A stretch of 64,000 bases of DNA from assembly GCF_030013905.1 (NCBI RefSeq), contig NZ_CP124862.1:3165051-3229050 (forward strand), written 5' to 3'. Positions 38,231 to 47,144 of this stretch are shown here, in pieces (the first letter of the stretch is position 1; each line of letters starts with the position of its first letter). This DNA is from Petroclostridium sp. X23. GTDB taxonomy: Bacteria; Bacillota; Clostridia; SK-Y3. The translations under genes were made by a program, and so were the position numbers. A model generated the notes under the pieces. It had not been told where the DNA came from. It made no database searches and saw only the letters and a list, made by a program, of their open reading frames with translations.

Positions 38231-38684
38231 AATCCTAAAGAGAATATAAAACAGGCTTCCTTACATATTATGTAAAAATGTTATAATAAGAAAAAAGAGG
38301 AATTCAATACTTGATTCATATGCGAATACTATTATTAACTATTTCTCTAATAAATCGAACATAAGTAGTCTAATCTTTTCTTGTTTATTCTATGTTTCAT
38401 AAAAAATATCTCATAAGTCCTATGAATCCTTAATGAAGGTTTTAATAAAGAGTTATTTCTTAACTTTCGGTTGAAGTACTTTTTATTGTTAATGAAAAAT
38501 GTATATGATAATTTACAAAAAATGTAATTATGATGTTAATAATTAAAAAGGCTATACAAATTGTTTTTGGAAAATTATGAAAGTATAATATATTGATGAG
38601 TATAGATAAAAACATGATGAATGCTAGGAACGGCCTATTTTTCTGATTATATTAAACGCAGATTTATAATATATTATTTCTATC
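38231..38684. other. Gene-free AT-rich stretch
   Basis: About 450 nt of very AT-rich sequence with many stops in all frames. Nothing recognisable apart from the flanking IS3 remnant and the structured element to its right. Confidence 0.5.
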
Positions 38685-38850
38685 TATATAACGCATTAAA
38701 GAAATTACAGTAACAGTAGGTTTGGGGTGGTGTATGTTTCCATAAGAGACCGTCCACTGTTTGAACAAAGTGGGTTTGGGCGCGTCTCTGAAGGACACAT
38801 ACTCTACCTCAAAACCATTTACCAATGTAAAAACTTTAATGCGTTATATA
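38685..38850. ncRNA. 166-bp structured element with 17-bp terminal inverted repeats
   Basis: Ends are perfect inverted repeats TATATAACGCATTAAAG (38685-38701) and its complement (38834-38850). Inside, TTACA/TGTAA and GTAA/TTAC continue the pairing; then 38719-38740 pairs with 38793-38816 through GGTTT/AAACC and a 14-bp block with G-T wobbles, then AAGAGAC/GTCTCT, and a terminal hairpin CCACT/AGTGG. The result is a near-continuous rod. It is either a MITE-like element flanked by TA or a structured RNA; no known family recognised. It ends 6 nt past the stop of the XRE gene and could also terminate it. Confidence 0.55.
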
Positions 38851-38856
38851 CTAATT

Positions 38857-39183
38857 TTATTGAATATAAGCTTTTATAAGCCGTGCAATCACACGTAACT
38901 GTTCATCTGAACAATCCTTAATGAGTCCTGCTATCTCATCATGTATATATTCCTTAGCTTGATGGAGAGAGTCCATTAGCACATAGTCAATTGTCACATC
39001 TAAAGCGTTGCAAACCTTCACCAAGGTTTCAAGACTTGGTTTTGCTGTTCCACATTCCATATGACTGATATAAACTGAAGATAGGGCTATTTTTTCGGCA
39101 AGTTCTTCTTGTGTCATCTTGCTCTTCAGCCGTTCTTCTTTAATTCTCTTACCTAGCTTTTTATAATTCACACTATAATCCAT
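38857..39183 (-). CDS. XRE-family helix-turn-helix regulator
   Basis: 108 residues. N-terminal Cro/C1 helix-turn-helix (about 8-65): RIKEERLKSKMTQEELAEKIALSS then YISHMECGTAKPSLETLVKVCNALDV. The C-terminal 40 residues are helical, probably for dimerisation. Divergent from the S-layer-type gene; the shared gap contains a 43-bp palindrome that is a candidate operator. Confidence 0.9.
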   Translation of the reverse strand: MDYSVNYKKLGKRIKEERLKSKMTQEELAEKIALSSVYISHMECGTAKPSLETLVKVCNALDVTIDYVLMDSLHQAKEYIHDEIAGLIKDCSDEQLRVIARLIKAYIQ

Positions 39184-39223
39184 ATTATCACCTGACTATA
39201 ATCTAACAGGTTATAATAAAAAT

Positions 39224-39266
39224 TTACATAAACTATAATTACATATTGTAATTATAGTTTATGTAA
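39224..39266. promoter_or_regulatory. 43-bp palindrome between divergent XRE and SLH genes
   Basis: Perfect 20-bp arms (39224-39243 and 39247-39266; core ACTATAATTACA) around a 3-nt centre. It is AT-rich, without a T-run, and centred between two divergent genes, more like a dimer-of-dimers operator than a terminator. A weak promoter for the + gene may overlap its right arm (TTGTAA, 17 nt, TAAAAT). Confidence 0.6.
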
Positions 39267-39323
39267 TATAAAATAGAAATACAATTATGGAAAAAGATGT
39301 CGTAAAAACAGGAGGTCAAATTT

Positions 39324-41009
39324 ATGGACAAAAGATTTTGCAGTATAGTAATTATTGCTCTTCTGCTATTAAATTCAGTAAGTATTACATATGCCGCTAC
39401 CCCTGGTAACAATAACTCTAATTACTCAGAGAACACCTCATCACCTACCATAGTTTTTAGTGATCTTGGTATAGACCATTGGGCTTTTCATTCTGTCTCT
39501 GAAATGGTTAGAAGAAATATTATTACCGGATACGCTGATGGTACTTTTAAACCAAATGATGTTATCTCAAGAGGGGAATTTGCAAAGCTTATTGTTAGTG
39601 CAGCAGGACTTCAACCTAAGAAAGTCGCCTCTTCTTCATTTGTAGATGTACAAACTACAGATTGGTACTGCCCCTATATAGAGGCTTCAAAAGACTATCT
39701 TGAAGGCTACAAAATTGATGATGAGATTAGCACATATCTTCCTAAGATGGATATCCAACGAGTAGATGTTGCTACTGCAATTGTTAAAATAAAAGGATAT
39801 GATACGAGTCTTTCAGATAAAAGTCTTATCCAAGATATGTTTATTGACTATGAGTTTATACCAGAAGCTTCGAGAGAGTATGTTACTATAGCAGTAAAGA
39901 ATGGCTTGATGTCAGGATTTCCTGATGGTTCCTTTAAGCCTACAGCCTCTGTTACTCGTGCAGAAGCTGCTGCAATACTCTGGAGGGCATTTATTTATAA
40001 TGATGATTTAGAACCACTAGATGTTGAGCCTATCAAAGAGCATAAAGAACAAGCTAAGAATATCCCTCCATCTGGTGCTCCGGCTACCTCCGACCAACAA
40101 GTTATACAAGATGAGGCTATAAATTCAGGAGAATCAAGCAATCAAGAAACGCAATACTATGATAATTCTAAGGTTTATACGACCGTTGACGGGAAACGGT
40201 ATTATATGAAAGGAGCCGTACTATATAGAGACGATAAAGCAGTATGTAACTTTTCGTATTTAGAATACACAGGTGAGAAATTTACCTTTAATAAAGAACT
40301 TGCCAAGACTCTTATAATAACTGATCTGGCAAATGCAGATGTGAATGGAAATACAATGATCTACGCTGTTGGATTAGTGTTTAAAGTGGATCAGGGAGAC
40401 CCGGATGATACCTCAAGCTATAAAAACCAGGCTATAAAGGTAGGTATGCCCTATACAGTTGTTCTTTCATACAATACGTTTAATCAAGAGGGGCTGATTG
40501 AAGCGTATTGTCCGGCAGGTGATAGATATGATGCAGTATTTAAGTCAGAGTTTAGTGAAGATGCTGAAGCATTTGATAACGGAGAAGCCTATACTTACGA
40601 AACTCTCTATAATTATGCAGCTAAAGCTGTACATCCAAGATTAATAATGAGTAACTTTAAAAGTAATACCGCGTACTTTTTGCTGGAAGATTTAAAGAGT
40701 ACGGTGAAAGAACGGCATATTACTGTATTTGAATATAATCTTGCTGCAAAACATCTTGGAAAGCAAGTCTTTAAGGAACAATTCTATACTACCTTTGGTT
40801 TCTTTGAAAAAATAGCAAAGGATGAGGGGCTTAACTACAAGGTAGACCCTACCATGTTCTATCTTAAAGAAACGGATAATAACAAAATAGCTGTATATAA
40901 CTTTGGAGAAGAAATATCTGTTGCTACAGAATCAGATGTTTCTGTCTTTACAAGGCCGAAATTATTGAAAAAATATTGGCAATATACAGAAAAGCTGAAT
41001 ATTAGATAA
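39324..41009 (+). CDS. S-layer homology (SLH) domain protein, secreted
   Basis: 561 residues. Signal peptide about 1-25 (hydrophobic VIIALLLLNSVS, then TYAA). Three SLH domains follow, about 45-100 (FSDLGIDHWAF, GYADGTFKPNDVISRGEFAKL), 105-155 (degenerate) and 165-222 (GFPDGSFKPTASVTRAEAAAIL); these bind cell-wall pyruvylated polymers. A Pro/Ser/Gln-rich linker leads to a C-terminal region of about 290 residues with no recognised domain. AGGAGG precedes the ATG. Likely a surface protein of the element's membrane cassette. Confidence 0.88.
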   Translation: MDKRFCSIVIIALLLLNSVSITYAATPGNNNSNYSENTSSPTIVFSDLGIDHWAFHSVSEMVRRNIITGYADGTFKPNDVISRGEFAKLIVSAAGLQPKKVASSSFVDVQTTDWYCPYIEASKDYLEGYKIDDEISTYLPKMDIQRVDVATAIVKIKGYDTSLSDKSLIQDMFIDYEFIPEASREYVTIAVKNGLMSGFPDGSFKPTASVTRAEAAAILWRAFIYNDDLEPLDVEPIKEHKEQAKNIPPSGAPATSDQQVIQDEAINSGESSNQETQYYDNSKVYTTVDGKRYYMKGAVLYRDDKAVCNFSYLEYTGEKFTFNKELAKTLIITDLANADVNGNTMIYAVGLVFKVDQGDPDDTSSYKNQAIKVGMPYTVVLSYNTFNQEGLIEAYCPAGDRYDAVFKSEFSEDAEAFDNGEAYTYETLYNYAAKAVHPRLIMSNFKSNTAYFLLEDLKSTVKERHITVFEYNLAAKHLGKQVFKEQFYTTFGFFEKIAKDEGLNYKVDPTMFYLKETDNNKIAVYNFGEEISVATESDVSVFTRPKLLKKYWQYTEKLNIR

Positions 41010-41095
41010 ATCTACTCTTATTCGCTCATTATTCTTAAAAACCATTATATTAATATCTGCTCTAAAGCAGTAATCGCAGCAAAGGAGACATAAAC

Positions 41096-42970
41096 ATGAG
41101 TTCAAAAATATGCAGTATCTGTGGTGAGTCCAATCCTGATTCATATAAATTCTGTACTAGATGTGGCATTCAACTGCTGGATATTCTAGAAGGTTCGGCA
41201 AGTACCAGTCAGCAAGATCCAAATAGTAAAACCCTTGCAGATGATGAATCAGCTCAACAGCATAATGAAAGCCACATAGAGCTATTAAACGCACCTCAAA
41301 CAGCTAGTACCAGCAAACAACTACCAAATCTTAGAAGTAAAATCTCAATAACAAATAACCGTATTATTGATTCTATGGTAATTATTGCTGGTGTTGTTGT
41401 AGTAGTAAGTATTATCCTGGCAACTATCTTTGTACTTGTAGTAGACAAGCTGGGTTATAACGATACCAACCGTAGTATATTTATAACTTCACCAGAACAA
41501 CGCAAAGCAAGAGAAATGAACAAGTTGACTAATAACCTTAAGGGGTATTGGGCTGGAATACGGGCTATTGAAAAAATTGAATTAAATGAAAAAGAGCTTG
41601 AAGAGTGTAGTACTTCCGTATTGACAAACAAAAATAATCCTATAGAATTCCCTTTTGTGTTTGTGATAAATGATGATGAAACGCTTACCTTCTACTCTGA
41701 CACTTTTTTGGAAGGCTTTAGATCTAAAAAGATTGAAATTAGTACACATGAAACTATTATTAAATTATCAACAACTCTAGAGGATGCTGGAAATACTTAT
41801 ATTGAACTTATAGGGAATCTATCTAGTGGTAATCAAATACTCGGAGGCACTTATCGTATCCTTAGGAATTATGGGGCTATTAAAGAAATGAGTGGAAGGT
41901 GGAAGGTAAATAAAATAAAGTCCGATAAAGCGTTTTTGGACATTCATAGCAAGAATGTATTGACATTTCCTAATAAGCAAAAACAACTGGAATCCTGGAT
42001 AGATACAGTACTTTTTTTATCAGAAGGAAATGAACAGCAAGCTGTAGATAAAGACTCTACACGAAAACAATCAGAAGATCTTTCACTTCAATTAGGTGTT
42101 CAGGAATTAGAAGTCACAGCTAATACCCAAACCGGAAATACTCCTGGGAATATAATGAATAATGGATTAGTTGCAAAACAGGGGGATTGGATTTATTACT
42201 GCAGTGATGGAGAGGGACTCTACAAAGAAAGGATTGATGGGACGAATAGAGTTAAGTTAAGCGATGATTGGGCGGAATTTATAAATGTGGCAGGGGACTG
42301 GATTTACTATACAGCCTATTCCGGCAGAAGAGGTAACTCTGCTTTTTATATGATGAAGACTGACGGTTCTAATAGAACCGAAATAAATAATAAAGCTCCA
42401 CGTTATTTTTCTATAGTAAACAGTACATACTACGGCATTGAAGGCGACACACTTAGAAAAGGAGAACTGGGTAATACAGAGCTACCTATCGACCTGGGTG
42501 ATGGAAATATTCAGTACATCAATATTATTGAAGAATGGATTTATTATACGAATACAGATGATGAGAACAAATCATATAAAATGAAAACGGATGGTAGCAA
42601 GCGTATTAGGTTAATTGACGATAGTGCAAAGTACCTTAATGTAAATGATGGGTGGATTTATTATATTAATGAGAGTGACAGTAATAAACTCTATAAGGCA
42701 CAAACAGATGGCTCTAATAAAATAAAGTTAAGTAATGATATCGTCGAATCTATAAATGTATCAGATAATTGGATTTATTATGTTAATGCTAGTGACAACT
42801 ATACTCTTTATAAAGCTGATATTAACGGTAGCAATCGTGCTAAGTTAAATAACGATTATTCAGAATCAATCAATGTGGTAGACAATTGGATTTATTATAT
42901 TAACGGCAGTGACAATTATAAACTATATAAAATAAAATCTGATGGCAGCGATAACCAAGCTATTAAATAA
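41096..42970 (+). CDS. Zinc-ribbon membrane protein with DUF5050-like beta-propeller repeats
   Basis: 624 residues. N-terminal zinc ribbon CSICGESNPDSYKFCTRCG; low-complexity linker to about 85; one transmembrane helix about 97-122 (MVIIAGVVVVVSIILA); a middle domain of about 190 residues; then from about 350 repeats of the type WIYYxNxSDNxxLYKxxxDGSNxxKL, at least six, as in DUF5050/TolB-like propellers. Topology: ribbon inside, propeller outside the membrane (inference). Follows the SLH gene in the same direction. Confidence 0.82.
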   Translation: MSSKICSICGESNPDSYKFCTRCGIQLLDILEGSASTSQQDPNSKTLADDESAQQHNESHIELLNAPQTASTSKQLPNLRSKISITNNRIIDSMVIIAGVVVVVSIILATIFVLVVDKLGYNDTNRSIFITSPEQRKAREMNKLTNNLKGYWAGIRAIEKIELNEKELEECSTSVLTNKNNPIEFPFVFVINDDETLTFYSDTFLEGFRSKKIEISTHETIIKLSTTLEDAGNTYIELIGNLSSGNQILGGTYRILRNYGAIKEMSGRWKVNKIKSDKAFLDIHSKNVLTFPNKQKQLESWIDTVLFLSEGNEQQAVDKDSTRKQSEDLSLQLGVQELEVTANTQTGNTPGNIMNNGLVAKQGDWIYYCSDGEGLYKERIDGTNRVKLSDDWAEFINVAGDWIYYTAYSGRRGNSAFYMMKTDGSNRTEINNKAPRYFSIVNSTYYGIEGDTLRKGELGNTELPIDLGDGNIQYINIIEEWIYYTNTDDENKSYKMKTDGSKRIRLIDDSAKYLNVNDGWIYYINESDSNKLYKAQTDGSNKIKLSNDIVESINVSDNWIYYVNASDNYTLYKADINGSNRAKLNNDYSESINVVDNWIYYINGSDNYKLYKIKSDGSDNQAIK

Positions 42971-43058
42971 GCTATATTCAGTAAAATCCTTAGATTTATT
43001 ATTGACACAGATATACATATAAATAATCAAATTCTGTATAGAAAGGTGAGGTTACAAC

Positions 43059-43616
43059 ATGATAACATGTGCTAAATGTGGTCAGGAGCACGACCATGCA
43101 TCTAAATTCTGCTCAATCTGCGGAACATCTCTTGTAAAATCTTGTACTAATTGTGGCCAAGATAATTCTAATTCAGCCACTTTCTGTTCAAAATGTGGTT
43201 CAAAACTAGTTGGAGAAACACATTTTTGTGCTGCGAATTCAAACAGTGGATATATTGACAGAATTAATACTTCTTCAGCACTTTTTTCTATGAAAGGAAG
43301 GATGAATCGAGCAAAGTACTTCTTGTTAAATTACATAATAAGTATCCTTGTAATTATCGTAGGTGGAGAAATTCTTGAATCAATAAGTACTACTCTTGTA
43401 TGGATACTATTAATTTCTGTGGGTATTTTTCAGATATTTCAAACGGTTAAACGGCTACATGACTTGGATAGACCAGGTAAACACTATTGGTTACTGCTCA
43501 TTCCTATTTACAATATTTATTTGACATTGGTTCTATTGTTTAAGAGAGGAACACATGGATCTAATAAGTATGGGCAAGATCCATTGCAAAGAAAGGAGGC
43601 CGGCTTTCATATATAG
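43059..43616 (+). CDS. Double zinc-ribbon protein with DUF805 membrane domain
   Basis: 185 residues. Two zinc ribbons: CAKCGQEHDHASKFCSICG and CTNCGQDNSNSATFCSKCG. The C-terminal part has the DUF805 signature: GRMNRAKYFLLNYI, two transmembrane helices, VKRLHDLDRPGKHYWLLLIP and GTHGSNKYGQDPL. Function of DUF805 is not known. Ribosome binding site AAGG before the ATG. Third member of the membrane cassette. Confidence 0.88.
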   Translation: MITCAKCGQEHDHASKFCSICGTSLVKSCTNCGQDNSNSATFCSKCGSKLVGETHFCAANSNSGYIDRINTSSALFSMKGRMNRAKYFLLNYIISILVIIVGGEILESISTTLVWILLISVGIFQIFQTVKRLHDLDRPGKHYWLLLIPIYNIYLTLVLLFKRGTHGSNKYGQDPLQRKEAGFHI

Positions 43617-43694
43617 TAAATGTTAAATCCTTACTAATGGTAATATACTAATCCATTTCATTAGCTTTAATTAAAAATAAAGGGGAGATTTAAA

Positions 43695-44123
43695 GTGAGC
43701 GATATGAAAAAAAATTGGGACACGATAATGTCTGCAATGCGTAATGATAGTGTGAACATTCCATCATTACTAAATACCAAGCTATTAAGAGAATATCTTA
43801 TGCATTGTTTCTCTCTTAACAGTAATGATGCAAATATCTTTATAGAAGAAGCCGACAGACTTGCTAAACATGCCCATAGATTTATAGGTGATAGCAAACA
43901 AGTGTTTATGCAAAAGTATGATGCAATTGCTAATAGTATTATAAAAGAAAATGGACTGAGTCCTAATAACCCCGGCAATGTCCATGTTGTAGCCGGAATA
44001 ACATTTTTAATGCTATGTAATTACTATTCTGCAGGCAGTCATTGTTTTCAAGCAATGGTAGAAAAAATGAAGTTGACAGGTAATTTTAAGAAAGCAATAG
44101 TTGGGTTATATAAGCTATTATAG
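43695..44123 (+). CDS. Hypothetical protein
   Basis: 142 residues, soluble, no recognised domain. GTG start with GGGGAG upstream. Central segment has several helices (NTKLLREYLMHCF, NIFIEEADRLAKHAHRFIG). Placed between the zinc-ribbon genes and read in the same direction, so probably part of the same transcript. Confidence 0.7.
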   Translation: MSDMKKNWDTIMSAMRNDSVNIPSLLNTKLLREYLMHCFSLNSNDANIFIEEADRLAKHAHRFIGDSKQVFMQKYDAIANSIIKENGLSPNNPGNVHVVAGITFLMLCNYYSAGSHCFQAMVEKMKLTGNFKKAIVGLYKLL

Positions 44124-44246
44124 ATTTACTGATGATAAGCAATCGATACAAAACAACAAAAATCTTATGGCGCTAACTATGTTCTGCAGCAATCAAATCT
44201 TAATCAATTGTTATAGGTGTATTTTAAGATAATATGGGGGGTATAT

Positions 44247-44915
44247 ATGCAGGAATTCATCAGAACAGTTGATACAATTGAAGCATTTAAATTTAAAATC
44301 TCTGTTATGGAAAATGAGTTAAAAAATTGTAATGACAAACTTGAAGATAAAACAAAGTATCTTAATAATACTGTAAAAGAATATGAGTCCATTAAATATT
44401 CCGGAAATAATGAAGAACTTTCTGCCAAAACTTATAAGCTATTCGGACGTCTATGCTTATTTGGTTCTGTGGTATGTTTTCTTTCCTTATGGGTTGTATA
44501 TAGGAATATGGGATTCCTGCCTGAGATTATTCCTTTAACTGCTGCTATGCTAGGACTTCTGTTTTTAAGCATTAAATGTAAAAAGAAGTCTACATACTTA
44601 TTTGGTGTGGCTCAGACTGAAAGACTAGAAGCAGAAGAAAGAAGACGCAAATTATCTTCTCATATACAAAAGCTTACTAGAGAGATAAATGAGCTAAAGG
44701 CTACTATCTTTCAAAAAGAGCAGGATATGAATGTAGAAAAAGAAAAATATTTTACTCATATGACCAATCAACAAGAGCTGCTGGAAAAGGAAGTACATGC
44801 AATAAGTAATTATTCAAACGAAGCAAAAGATACGAAAGAATGTCCTCAATGTGCAGAAACTGTTAAAGCAAAAGCCAAAATCTGTAGATTCTGTAATTAT
44901 AAATTTGAGGAGTAA
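44247..44915 (+). CDS. Coiled-coil membrane protein with C-terminal zinc ribbon
   Basis: 222 residues. N-terminal coiled coil about 1-65; two transmembrane helices about 68-110 (LFGSVVCFLSLWVVY, IIPLTAAMLGLLFLSI); a second coiled coil about 120-190; C-terminal zinc ribbon CPQCAETVKAKAKICRFC. Start at 44247 follows GGGGGG; a longer frame has no site. Third zinc-ribbon protein within 4 kb; followed by a terminator. Confidence 0.82.
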   Translation: MQEFIRTVDTIEAFKFKISVMENELKNCNDKLEDKTKYLNNTVKEYESIKYSGNNEELSAKTYKLFGRLCLFGSVVCFLSLWVVYRNMGFLPEIIPLTAAMLGLLFLSIKCKKKSTYLFGVAQTERLEAEERRRKLSSHIQKLTREINELKATIFQKEQDMNVEKEKYFTHMTNQQELLEKEVHAISNYSNEAKDTKECPQCAETVKAKAKICRFCNYKFEE

Positions 44916-44935
44916 TATCATACTAGTTTATGTTT

Positions 44936-44975
44936 ATAAGCACTTAACATGTTATTCATGTAGGTGCTTATTTTT
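44936..44975 (+). terminator. Intrinsic terminator of the SLH/zinc-ribbon cassette
   Basis: Stem TAAGCAC with GTGCTTA plus inner CATG pairing, followed by TTTTT. Confidence 0.75.
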
Positions 44976-45073
44976 ACGTTATTTGAAAAATATTCATGCG
45001 GTATATATGCAAAAAATTATACATATATATTTTTTGGATTCAACCATTCATTTTAATCTTTAAAACTACTACC

Positions 45074-45217
45074 TCACTCCCCCATAGATAAAGGAATAAA
45101 TTGGAAGTCAATATGCTGTAAAAATTCATATATATTTTCTGAAAGCTCCACCGTTACATATTCTAAAATGATTCGCCGTTTAATGCCCCAGGGTACTTTT
45201 AACCGCCTAATATTCAC
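45074..45217 (-). CDS. Possible small protein or gene remnant
   Basis: 47 codons from a GTG at 45217 without a clear ribosome binding site: reads IRRLKVPWGIKRRI and ends FIPLSMGE. The composition looks coding (charged, amphipathic), in an otherwise gene-free stretch of about 350 nt. May be the 3' end of a lost gene. Confidence 0.3.
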   Translation of the reverse strand: MNIRRLKVPWGIKRRIILEYVTVELSENIYEFLQHIDFQFIPLSMGE

Positions 45218-45262
45218 GTTCTATACAATCGACTCTATTATTCCCTTCCCTAATTCTAAGCT

Positions 45263-45310
45263 GCTTTCCGTCCTTGGTATGACGTTATAAACTGCCTATT
45301 TTTTATTCCT
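45263..45310 (+). repeat. Dispersed intergenic repeat, copy 1
   Basis: Contains TTCCGTCCTTGGTATGACG, AAACTGC and TATTTTTT in the same order as 48294-48343, with scattered differences. Part of a non-coding lead-in to small genes. Confidence 0.45.
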
Positions 45311-45415
45311 AAAAGGAGGTCGACTTTATGCTCAATTATTGGATTCCACACGGATATTAGGTTCTATTTGCGTACTAGTACAATCACATCACAATTCGAA
45401 AGGAGTTTGATAACT

Positions 45416-45835
45416 ATGACTTGTTGTTCGTATTCATTCGGAAGATATTCGGATGAATTATTGACTATTGATGTAACTTTAATGAATCCAGCAGAGTACC
45501 CATCCCCCTTAAGTAAATATGCCGTGTTTGATGTCCGATTACGATGTAAGGACGTAAAAAAGCAAATTGATTTAAATAACTTAACGTTTTATTTGCTTTG
45601 TAATGGTAAAATCTATAATAGCGTTGATCCATTCGTAAATATGGAGCTCAAGCAATATATTGAAGCTTCAAACGCCCATACCTTATTCTTCGGTAATCCC
45701 TATGTAGGATATTGTGAATCCCAGCTGCTAACTATTCTTTTTGAACCCATACATGAGGTCTATTATAAACCATCTACTTTAGTATTTCACTACAAAGAAT
45801 ATAAATTCCTGCCCATGATCAGCCTAACATGCTGA
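45416..45835 (+). CDS. Hypothetical protein
   Basis: 139 residues, no recognised domain. Start at 45416 follows AAAGGAG by 9 nt. N-terminus MTCCSYSFGRYSDELLTIDV; beta-rich by appearance with no signal peptide or membrane helix. A 9-bp hairpin with T-run overlaps its end (45821-45857). Confidence 0.65.
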   Translation: MTCCSYSFGRYSDELLTIDVTLMNPAEYPSPLSKYAVFDVRLRCKDVKKQIDLNNLTFYLLCNGKIYNSVDPFVNMELKQYIEASNAHTLFFGNPYVGYCESQLLTILFEPIHEVYYKPSTLVFHYKEYKFLPMISLTC

Positions 45836-45857
45836 ATAGTGTGTTGGGCTTTCTTTA
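45821..45857 (+). terminator. Terminator overlapping the end of the hypothetical gene
   Basis: AGCCTAACA pairs with TGTTGGGCT (one wobble), followed by TTCTTT. Confidence 0.55.
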
Positions 45858-45890
45858 TGTCCAATACCAAAAGAATGGAGGTTATCATAT

Positions 45891-46169
45891 ATGAATAGCT
45901 TTGACCTAAAACACTTGAACCTGCTTCCTCAAGAGTGCGGAGGTCTGTTCAAATTTGATTCACAATTGGTCATAACAGCAGGGTTCGCTGCAGAATTTGG
46001 AAAACAAGCCACTATTATTGCAATAAATGCTCTTGAAAGAATTATAAATGAGCGTGTAAAAAGTGATAACGGTGCTGATTATCTTCAAGTATTAACATAT
46101 GAATGCATAAAGTTCTGGATGATTGATGATGTCCACATTGTGACTGTTTTATTACCCGGAGACTATTAA
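45891..46169 (+). CDS. Hypothetical protein
   Basis: 92 residues, no recognised domain; contains LEVE-like helices and ends MIDDVHIVTVLLPGDY. GGAGG upstream of ATG. One of a series of small, closely spaced genes each with its own good ribosome binding site. Confidence 0.65.
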   Translation: MNSFDLKHLNLLPQECGGLFKFDSQLVITAGFAAEFGKQATIIAINALERIINERVKSDNGADYLQVLTYECIKFWMIDDVHIVTVLLPGDY

Positions 46170-46177
46170 TCACTAAT

Positions 46178-46216
46178 GCTGGATGGCTGGTTCTACGCTA
46201 TCCAGCTCATTTTATT
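46178..46216 (+). terminator. Terminator-like hairpin
   Basis: GCTGGAT(G)GC pairs with GC(T)ATCCAGC, followed by TTTTATTT. Confidence 0.55.
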
Positions 46217-46231
46217 TAAGGAAGTGAATGT

Positions 46232-46381
46232 ATGATTGTTGAAATTAAAGAGTTAAAAGGTTCACTCATTATTAAAACATCAATAGAAGATATAACAGAA
46301 TTGCCCTTGTTATTGAAAACCATAAAAATAAAGTATTATGAATTGTTGCCAGATAAAAATCATGTCATTGTTTATTTTTAG
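46232..46381 (+). CDS. Small hypothetical protein (49 residues)
   Basis: Reads MIVEIKELKGSLIIKTS to YELLPDKNHVIVYF. AAGGAAG upstream of the ATG. No recognised domain; alternating hydrophobic pattern suggests a small beta/alpha fold. Confidence 0.5.
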   Translation: MIVEIKELKGSLIIKTSIEDITELPLLLKTIKIKYYELLPDKNHVIVYF

Positions 46382-46407
46382 AGAGGCGTTGATATTATGC
46401 ATGTAAA

Positions 46408-46536
46408 ATGATCAATTTTAAAAATATGAGTGATAAGGAGCTAATGAGAAATGAATATATTGATACGACCCAGATAGAAAGCTATTTTCTACAAAAAATC
46501 CTTCTATCTGATCATATTATATGGACTATCCAATAA
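46408..46536 (+). CDS. Possible small protein (42 residues)
   Basis: Reads MINFKNMSDKELMRNEY. The best ribosome binding site (GAGAGG) points to an ATG at 46397 that ends after four codons in TGA overlapping this ATG, so it may be translated by reinitiation, or be a frameshifted gene. Weak support. Confidence 0.3.
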   Translation: MINFKNMSDKELMRNEYIDTTQIESYFLQKILLSDHIIWTIQ

Positions 46537-46550
46537 GGATTATGTTTTAT

Positions 46551-46988
46551 TTAATGAACATATTCACTATATGTACAATCCTGCAACATATTTATAAAGG
46601 AATCCATTTCATTCTTCACATTTTGATTGTATCTGTACATTTCAAGCATATAGAGGCTAATACATTTCACTTCAGGTTCTGCAGATAATTGTTTTACAAA
46701 AAGTGCATCTAATAGATCAATCTGATATTCTTTAGAATAACATTGCTCTATTACTTCATAATCAATATTAAATAAATCACAAACCTCATGTTTGGAAAAT
46801 CGGCACTCTAGTTCATTCAATATTCTTAGAGTATCAAAAACCGCAGCTCCTAACTGGACTGCTTTTCCATAGTCTTTGTCCGATTCATTCGGCAATCTAC
46901 TGAATTCTGCATATAGGCCTCTTCCCTCCTTTCTAGCAAGACTAAAGAATTTCTTCGCTACATTCTTCATAATTGAGCGTTTTTTCAT
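46551..46988 (-). CDS. Hypothetical protein
   Basis: 145 residues. Start at 46988 follows GGAGGG; helical throughout (RRLPNESDKDYG-like segment, then ELECRFSKHEVCDLFNI). No recognised domain. Only minus-strand gene in this block, divergent from the XRE gene at 47145. Confidence 0.65.
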   Translation of the reverse strand: MKKRSIMKNVAKKFFSLARKEGRGLYAEFSRLPNESDKDYGKAVQLGAAVFDTLRILNELECRFSKHEVCDLFNIDYEVIEQCYSKEYQIDLLDALFVKQLSAEPEVKCISLYMLEMYRYNQNVKNEMDSFINMLQDCTYSEYVH

Positions 46989-47144
46989 TCCGTTTCCCTC
47001 CGCAATAAACAATTATTATACGATACATATAAAATAAATGCATCCGTATCATTATCTATTGTTGCTATATTGTAAATAAAATATACGTTTTAGTTGTATA
47101 AATTTCAACTTGTTAGGTAATACTAAAAGTAAGGAGGTATAATT

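Noticed and set aside
38685..38850. 6S RNA
   Set aside because: Rod shape is suggestive, but there is no recognisable central bubble consensus and the location on a mobile island with perfect inverted ends fits a MITE at least as well.
42140..42970. CRISPR-like or other DNA repeat array
   Set aside because: The regular repeats are imperfect and in frame, encoding propeller-type protein repeats.
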